A stretch of DNA of 15,223 nt, taken from contig JAIPHS010000014.1 in assembly GCA_021735105.1 (NCBI GenBank), positions 1 through 15,223 on the forward strand, read 5' to 3'. A program made the position numbers and the translations under genes. Positions 11,038 to 15,223 of the stretch are shown piece after piece (the first letter of the stretch is position 1; every line of letters begins with the position of its first letter). The stretch is from Candidatus Omnitrophota bacterium. GTDB lineage: Bacteria; Omnitrophota; Gorgyraeia; Duberdicusellales; 4484-171. The notes beneath the pieces are model-generated. The model worked only from the letters and a program-made list of their open reading frames with translations, was not told the origin of the DNA and searched no databases.

Positions 11038-11544
11038 TTAATTTAGAGACTGCATCGGGGTGCTGAATTTTTGGCTGGTTATGTTTACACTAGGGTTATC
11101 TTTTGGGTCAGCGCTTGAATCCGGATCGTAACGAAGAACAATATTATCTACGGTCAATATTCCTATAGCGGGGTTAAAATTTATGGTTGGCGCTTGAATC
11201 AATCTCTTAGTTAAGATATGAGTAGAGCCTGAGGCATCACGAAAAGTAACTGTGTGGGCTTCAGGATTAAAGGTGTAGCGGACACTCCCGCTAGACTGAG
11301 TAATATCTATCCTGCTGTTGCCGCTGGTACTGACTGCCGGAGAGCCTATCCAGCCGGTTGCTAAATAAACATTTTTATCCAGATGGTCAAGCAAATAAGT
11401 TAAATCATTTAATACTTGAGCCTTTCTGTTAGAGGACCTTAAAAACCCTAAACTTGCATTATAGACTGCAGGCGCCCCCAAAACAATTACCCCCAGCAAA
11501 ACAATAGCGATAATCAACTCAATCAAAGTTAAGGAGTTCTTCAT
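11038..11544 (-). CDS. Minor pilin / pseudopilin-like protein
   Basis: The 168-residue protein has a short leader and a class III (type IV prepilin) N-terminus: MKNS, then LTLIELIIAIVLLGVIV. Cleavage after S4 would give mature L1 and the conserved E5. The residue before the cut is Ser rather than the usual Gly. The rest is a beta-rich, Ser/Thr-rich domain (TVTFRDASGSTHILTKRL, LTVDNIVLRYDP). It begins 2 nt after the stop of the preceding pilin-like gene, without its own Shine-Dalgarno, suggesting coupled translation. It is last in the pilin series. Subtype (GspJ/PilW-like) cannot be settled. Confidence 0.8.
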   Translation of the reverse strand: MKNSLTLIELIIAIVLLGVIVLGAPAVYNASLGFLRSSNRKAQVLNDLTYLLDHLDKNVYLATGWIGSPAVSTSGNSRIDITQSSGSVRYTFNPEAHTVTFRDASGSTHILTKRLIQAPTINFNPAIGILTVDNIVLRYDPDSSADPKDNPSVNITSQKFSTPMQSLN

Positions 11545-11546
11545 AG

Positions 11547-11900
11547 CTAATCGTCGGGATATTGAAAGGTTATGGTAACTTCCCGATAGTCTCTGCCGCT
11601 GACCCCGCTTACCGTATACTCTCCGTCATAGTTAATATTGTCGATATTAAACTGGTCTAGATTATGAGTTCCGCCTCTTAAGCGGCCGCTGCCCCAAGTA
11701 TCTGCCCTTACATCCCGGTAAAAATCTCGGGAAAAACTAGTAACTAAAGCTGCGGCTACAGACCTTTTATTAGCCCGGTTAATATATCTTCTGCCGGAAA
11801 CAAAAACTGAAACAAGGCCCATTACGGTTACTGCCAAGATTACTGCTGAAACCAGAATTTCAACCAAAGACAATGCCTTTCTTTTATTTTTTGTTTTCAT
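11547..11900 (-). CDS. Minor pilin / pseudopilin-like protein (PilV/GspI-like)
   Basis: The 117-residue protein begins MKTKNKRKA followed by LSLVEILVSAVILAVTVMGL, a prepilin signal with Ala before the cleavage site and E5 in the mature helix. The SLVEIL pattern and the short globular part recall PilV/GspI proteins. It ends TITFQYPDD and has no cysteines. The ribosome binding site is poor. It lies in the pilin operon, 62 nt after the previous gene and 2 nt before the next. Confidence 0.78.
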   Translation of the reverse strand: MKTKNKRKALSLVEILVSAVILAVTVMGLVSVFVSGRRYINRANKRSVAAALVTSFSRDFYRDVRADTWGSGRLRGGTHNLDQFNIDNINYDGEYTVSGVSGRDYREVTITFQYPDD

Positions 11901-11962
11901 CCAATCCGGTTTCCCAAAAAGTAAAATCAGCCAACTAAAGAGAATAGCCTTCTTAAAAATAA

Positions 11963-12367
11963 CTAGGGGGTGTAAACACAGCTAGTGCCTGTAGGTTCTT
12001 CATCATCCTGGGTTATGCTGTAACTACAATTTTCATTATATTGTCCAGAAACAACACCAACTCTCTCAGCTTTGGCCGTAAAACCACTATTCACAACCAC
12101 ACTATACTTCCAATCCTGACCGACTAAATCAAGCCCTAACTTTTGACTGCAGTCAGAAGTATTACTGCAACTTACATATGAATTCTGCTCCAGGTATCTC
12201 ATCTTCTCCGCTGTCTGGATTAATTTCAACTGGATGCAAGCGTCTCTGCCCCGGCTGGATTCTATTGCTTTCCGGTAGCCAACAATGGCAACGCTTGCCA
12301 GAATGCCGACTATAACCACCGTTACAATCAGCTCTGCTAAAGTAAAAACTAACCTTTTTCTTTTCAT
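11963..12367 (-). CDS. Type IV pilin-like protein with cysteines
   Basis: The 134-residue protein begins MKRKRLV and then FTLAELIVTVVIVGILASVAIVGY, a prepilin helix with F1 and E5. Valine precedes the cleavage site, unusual for prepilin peptidase. After the helix RDACIQLKLIQTAEKMRYLE is typical of major/minor pilins. Five cysteines in the globular domain (for example SCSNTSDCS, NCSYS, TSCVY) suggest disulfides. It follows the major pilin by 9 nt. TAAGG serves as a weak ribosome binding site. Confidence 0.82.
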   Translation of the reverse strand: MKRKRLVFTLAELIVTVVIVGILASVAIVGYRKAIESSRGRDACIQLKLIQTAEKMRYLEQNSYVSCSNTSDCSQKLGLDLVGQDWKYSVVVNSGFTAKAERVGVVSGQYNENCSYSITQDDEEPTGTSCVYTP

Positions 12368-12376
12368 GCCTTAAGA

Positions 12377-12796
12377 TTAATATCCTGCAGCAGTGCAACC
12401 GTCAGAATCTCCGCCACAATAAATAGTTCCATCGGGCCGGATGTAAAGATAATACATCCCGTAAGAATTGTCTGTACCATTCCTCCTAACTCTAGCTATA
12501 TAACCATTGTCGGTTCTGATATTTCTACTTATTAAATAAATCTGATCAAAGTATTTCATATCACTGGCAGTAACATCAACATCAAGGCAACTAGTATCAG
12601 TTGTATCACCGCAAGTTGCGCCGTGTTCAGCATAATATCTCTGTTGGGCAGCCCTTAAGGCCCCTAGGGTATTAACGCCTTCTGAAGCCCTTGCCCGTTC
12701 AGCAGTTTTAAAAAACTGCGGCAGGGCAATTGCGGCCAAAATTCCCACGATAATTACAACAATAATCAACTCCATCAAAGTAAATCCTTTTCTCAT
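12377..12796 (-). CDS. Major type IV pilin / GspG-like pseudopilin
   Basis: The 139-residue protein has an ideal prepilin signal: MRKG, then FTLMELIIVVIIVGILAAIA with cleavage after G4, E5, and the PQF turn. The N-terminal half after the helix, ERARASEGVNTLGALRAAQQRYY, is typical of major pilins and GspG. The globular part has four cysteines (ATCGD, SCLD, YCGG, GCTA), probably two disulfides. A strong AAGGAGGGG and an extended -10 promoter precede it. It is the first and best-expressed-looking gene of the four pilin-like genes, so probably the main fibre subunit. Confidence 0.9.
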   Translation of the reverse strand: MRKGFTLMELIIVVIIVGILAAIALPQFFKTAERARASEGVNTLGALRAAQQRYYAEHGATCGDTTDTSCLDVDVTASDMKYFDQIYLISRNIRTDNGYIARVRRNGTDNSYGMYYLYIRPDGTIYCGGDSDGCTAAGY

Positions 12797-12841
12797 ATCC
12801 CCTCCTTTTTGGTTTTTTTATTCTTAAAAACCCTTGCTTTA

Positions 12842-12871
12842 TTTATAGCACATCTCTTAAATACTTGTCAA
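12842..12871 (-). promoter_or_regulatory. Promoter of the pilin operon, overlapping the stop codon of the platform gene
   Basis: A perfect TTGACA (12871-12866), an 18-nt spacer and TGC-TATAAA (extended -10; hexamer at 12847-12842) on the minus strand. The TGA in TTGACA is the stop codon of the platform protein gene. The start near 12835 leaves a leader of about 38 nt with a strong ribosome binding site. Confidence 0.75.
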
Positions 12872-14091
12872 CTAAGAGTTGCCAGCTTAAATAAAGGCAT
12901 AAACAATGAGATAACTATTGCCCCGATAACTACCCCCATTATAATTATCATTACCGGCTCAAAAATCGCCACCAGCTGATCAACCTTCGAACTTAAATCT
13001 TTCCGGTAATGCAGAGAAACCCTTTTAAATACATCAGGCATGGTTCCTGTTTCTTCGCCGATTTTGGCCATCTCGGCAACTAAAACCGGAAAAATCTCCT
13101 GCTTGCTGAATTCTTCCGATATCGCACTGCCGTTTTTTACATTCTGGCTGACTGCTAAGACTTTTTCTTCGATTACTGAATTGCCCACACTTGAGGCTGT
13201 AATCTCTAACGAGTATACCACCGGAAGGCCGCTGTCCAATAAAATATAAATAGTGGAAGTAAGCCTTTCTACATAAACAAGAAAAAAAAGTTTGCCTAGC
13301 ATGGGCAGCTTTAAGGCTATCCTGTCTAAAGCCCTCTTCAATCTTGGATCGTCTTTTAAAAAATAAAAAGCTATCCCTAAACCTACGAACCCTAAAATAA
13401 TTAAAAGGAAGTAAGTTTCCACAAAATCGCTAATAGCAAAAAGAATTTTTGTGGGGACCGGAAGCTCAATTTCAAATTGAGTAAACAACTCTCTAAATTT
13501 GGGAAATAAGAATTTAAAAAATACAAATACTGCTCCGGCGGCAACTATCATCAAAATCACCGGATAGGTTAAAGCCCCTTTTATTTTCCTTTCAAACTCC
13601 TGGCGCATCTCAAGGTAATCGGCCAGCTTATCGAGTACGAAAGGTAAATTCCCCGAAGCTTCCCCTACCTCTATCACTCCGGCCCAGAACTTTGAAAAAA
13701 CCTTCGGGTTTTTTTTAACTGCTTTGGCAAAAGAAAGCCCGTCGCGGATATCGTCTGAACATTTCTCTAAAACATTTGCCAACCTCAGGCTTTCTGTCTG
13801 ATAAGAAACCAGCCTTAGGCTCCGTAAGAGCGTAACTCCGCTGGATAACATAGTAGCTAAATTTTGTGCTAAAAAGGTAAGATCCTGCAGTTTAAGAGAG
13901 TTTCTTTTACCTTTTATTTTTCTTAAACTATCTTGGTTTTTTTTATCTTTTTCTCCTTCCTGCGCTAAGGATATAATATAAAGGCCTCTTCCTCTTAATC
14001 GAGAGATAAGCTCTTCTTTAGAAGAGACTATTTCTTGGCCTTTGATAGTTTTTGCTTCTTTGTTTTTTACAACATAATTAAATTTAGGCAT
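12868..14091 (-). CDS. T4P/T2SS inner-membrane platform protein (PilC/GspF family)
   Basis: The 407-residue length and layout match PilC/GspF. There is a short N-terminal module (MPKFNYVVKNKEAKTIKGQE), then two T2SSF domains, around residues 70-195 and 275-400. Domain signatures include FLAQNLATMLSSGVTLLRSL in the first and VERLTSTIYILLDSGLPVVY and AKIGEETGTMPDVF in the second. Three membrane helices are visible near 170, 225 and 380. It transmits ATPase movement to pilin assembly in the inner membrane. It starts 11 nt after the ATPase gene and lacks a Shine-Dalgarno. Its stop codon lies in the -35 of the pilin promoter. T4P versus T2SS cannot be resolved. Confidence 0.95.
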   Translation of the reverse strand: MPKFNYVVKNKEAKTIKGQEIVSSKEELISRLRGRGLYIISLAQEGEKDKKNQDSLRKIKGKRNSLKLQDLTFLAQNLATMLSSGVTLLRSLRLVSYQTESLRLANVLEKCSDDIRDGLSFAKAVKKNPKVFSKFWAGVIEVGEASGNLPFVLDKLADYLEMRQEFERKIKGALTYPVILMIVAAGAVFVFFKFLFPKFRELFTQFEIELPVPTKILFAISDFVETYFLLIILGFVGLGIAFYFLKDDPRLKRALDRIALKLPMLGKLFFLVYVERLTSTIYILLDSGLPVVYSLEITASSVGNSVIEEKVLAVSQNVKNGSAISEEFSKQEIFPVLVAEMAKIGEETGTMPDVFKRVSLHYRKDLSSKVDQLVAIFEPVMIIIMGVVIGAIVISLFMPLFKLATLS

Positions 14092-14102
14092 AATAAATTT
14101 TA

Positions 14103-15223
14103 TTATAGACTAACAGCTGCCACAGAAAGCACCTCATCCAAAGAAGTAATACCTTCTTCAACCCTTTTTAGGCCGCTTTCCAGCAAAGATAAAGTCCCTT
14201 TTTTCTGAGCGATTTCCATAATCTGAGAACGCTCTCCGCCTTTATGTATAATCTCTCTTAATTCTTCATCTATCAATATAATTTCCGTAATTACTGACCT
14301 GCCCTTATAACCGATGGAATTACATTTGTCACATCCTTTCGGTTTATAGATTACCGGTGAATCTAGATGAACTTCATTAGGTAAGTCTTCTTCCTTTACC
14401 TCGTAAGGTTCTTTACAATTCGGACAAAGCTTACGAACCAAACGCTGGGCTATTATCAACCGCAGCGATGCTGTAACCAGGTAAGAGGGAAGGCCAATAT
14501 CAATTAAGCGGGTAATGGTCGAAGCAGCATCATTGGTATGAAGGGTAGAAAAAACTAGATGCCCGGTTAAAGCAGCCCGAATAGTCATCTCAGCAGTTTC
14601 AAGATCTCTGGTTTCTCCGACTAAAATTATATCAGGATCTTGTCTTAAGAAAGATCTTAAAGCATTGGCAAAAGTTAATCCGATTTCTGATTTAACCTGT
14701 ACTTGATTGATTCCTTCTACCCTATACTCAACAGGATCTTCAGCGGTTATAATATTTTTAGCAGAACTTTTAATTTCATTTAAAGCAGCATAAAGAGTAG
14801 TAGACTTACCTGAGCCCGTTGGCCCTGTCAATAAAATCAATCCATAAGATGCGTTAAGCCCTTTACGAATCAATTCAAGTTCTTGAGGTAAAAAACCTAA
14901 TTTAGCTAAATCAAGCGGAACCCTGCTTTTATCTAAAATACGCAAAACCACCTTTTCTCCATAAATAGTTGGTAAAGTAGAAACTCGCAAATCTATCAAC
15001 TTTTTATTCATCTTTACCATAAACCCTCCATCTTGAGGAAGGCGTTTTTCGGCAATATCCATTTTGGATAAAATTTTAATCCTCGAAATTATCGGTAGAT
15101 AAAGGGCGTGAGAAGGAGACGGCATATCATATAAAATACCATCAATACGGTACCTCAACAGCAAAGCGCCGTAACACGGCTCAAGATGAATATCAGAAGC
15201 ATTTTCTTCTATCGCCTGCCTTA
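14103..15223 (-). CDS. T4P/T2SS assembly ATPase (PilB/GspE family), N-terminus outside the window
   Basis: The frame is open to the right edge; about 373 C-terminal residues are visible. The upstream portion reads NASDIHLEP...LLRYRIDG, the usual start of the N2 domain core. Then come Walker A GPTGSGKST, the Asp box EDPVEYRVEG, Walker B DPDIILVGETRD and the His box TGHLVFSTLHTNDA. The zinc-binding CPNC...CDKC tetracysteine follows, characteristic of extension ATPases (PilB, GspE) rather than the retraction ATPase PilT. It powers fibre assembly from the cytoplasmic face. The gene for the platform protein follows after 11 nt. It is truncated only by the window. Confidence 0.96.
   Translation of the reverse strand, partial: RQAIEENASDIHLEPCYGALLLRYRIDGILYDMPSPSHALYLPIISRIKILSKMDIAEKRLPQDGGFMVKMNKKLIDLRVSTLPTIYGEKVVLRILDKSRVPLDLAKLGFLPQELELIRKGLNASYGLILLTGPTGSGKSTTLYAALNEIKSSAKNIITAEDPVEYRVEGINQVQVKSEIGLTFANALRSFLRQDPDIILVGETRDLETAEMTIRAALTGHLVFSTLHTNDAASTITRLIDIGLPSYLVTASLRLIIAQRLVRKLCPNCKEPYEVKEEDLPNEVHLDSPVIYKPKGCDKCNSIGYKGRSVITEIILIDEELREIIHKGGERSQIMEIAQKKGTLSLLESGLKRVEEGITSLDEVLSVAAVSL

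Noticed and set aside
12162..12398. Minus-strand open frame of 78 codons across two pilin genes
   Set aside because: It is out of frame with two genes that have clear prepilin signals and composition.

Overview
The window is about 15 kb of AT-rich bacterial DNA with densely packed genes, almost all on the minus strand. No 16S/23S rRNA or other lineage marker is present. A diderm (Gram-negative-type) bacterium is suggested by a lipoprotein M48 protease, an AsmA-like envelope protein and a type IV pilus/type II secretion (T4P/T2SS) operon. ThyX replaces ThyA, and none of the five tRNA genes encodes its CCA end. My best guess from overall style is an uncultivated Omnitrophota-like lineage, but that is inference only.

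Layout, left to right. (1) 1-585: start of an APC amino-acid permease running off the left edge. 627-944: a small ferritin-like protein of the encapsulated-ferritin type. 984-1056: tRNA-His, with a long structured leader and a strong promoter. (2) 1260-1520: a self-contained unit of promoter, stem-loop, 14-codon basic ORF and terminator. (3) 1559-3862: tRNA-Arg, an AsmA-like membrane protein and an ArnA/Fmt-type formyltransferase; tRNA-Pro (3866-3940) and a tRNA promoter lie upstream. (4) 4081-6759: thyX, a six-TM DUF6580-like protein, an inositol-monophosphatase-family enzyme and smpB. (5) 6785-9071: a divergent region with an AEC transporter to the left, and tRNA-Leu, tRNA-Ser and a CPBP membrane protease to the right. 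Two strong promoters here share one -35 box. (6) 9139-10858: an overlapping operon of NUDIX hydrolase, pyrE and an M48 metalloprotease lipoprotein. (7) 11038-15223: a T4P/T2SS cluster of assembly ATPase (partial), platform protein, major pilin and three minor pilin-like proteins. The pilins have their own extended -10 promoter, overlapping the stop codon of the platform gene.

The most unusual signals are non-coding. At three of the five tRNA genes (His, Pro, Ser) a perfect 11-14 bp inverted repeat begins 3-5 nt inside the mature tRNA end. It runs directly into a repeated hairpin element with core GGYACT-GA...GA-AGTRCC. For His and Pro the hairpins lie between a conserved tRNA promoter (TCTTTACAGC...TATAAT) and the tRNA, so they are probably transcribed as precursor-tRNA leaders.

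Each tRNA group is followed within 37-75 nt by a same-strand protein gene, suggesting mixed tRNA-mRNA transcripts. Several genes (AEC, DUF6580-like, perhaps NUDIX) lack a Shine-Dalgarno sequence and have promoter hexamers so close to the ATG that the mRNA should be leaderless. Degenerate 7-nt tandem repeats occur in a tRNA leader and within the signal-peptide codons of the M48 lipoprotein. I see no CRISPR array, insertion sequence or rRNA gene.
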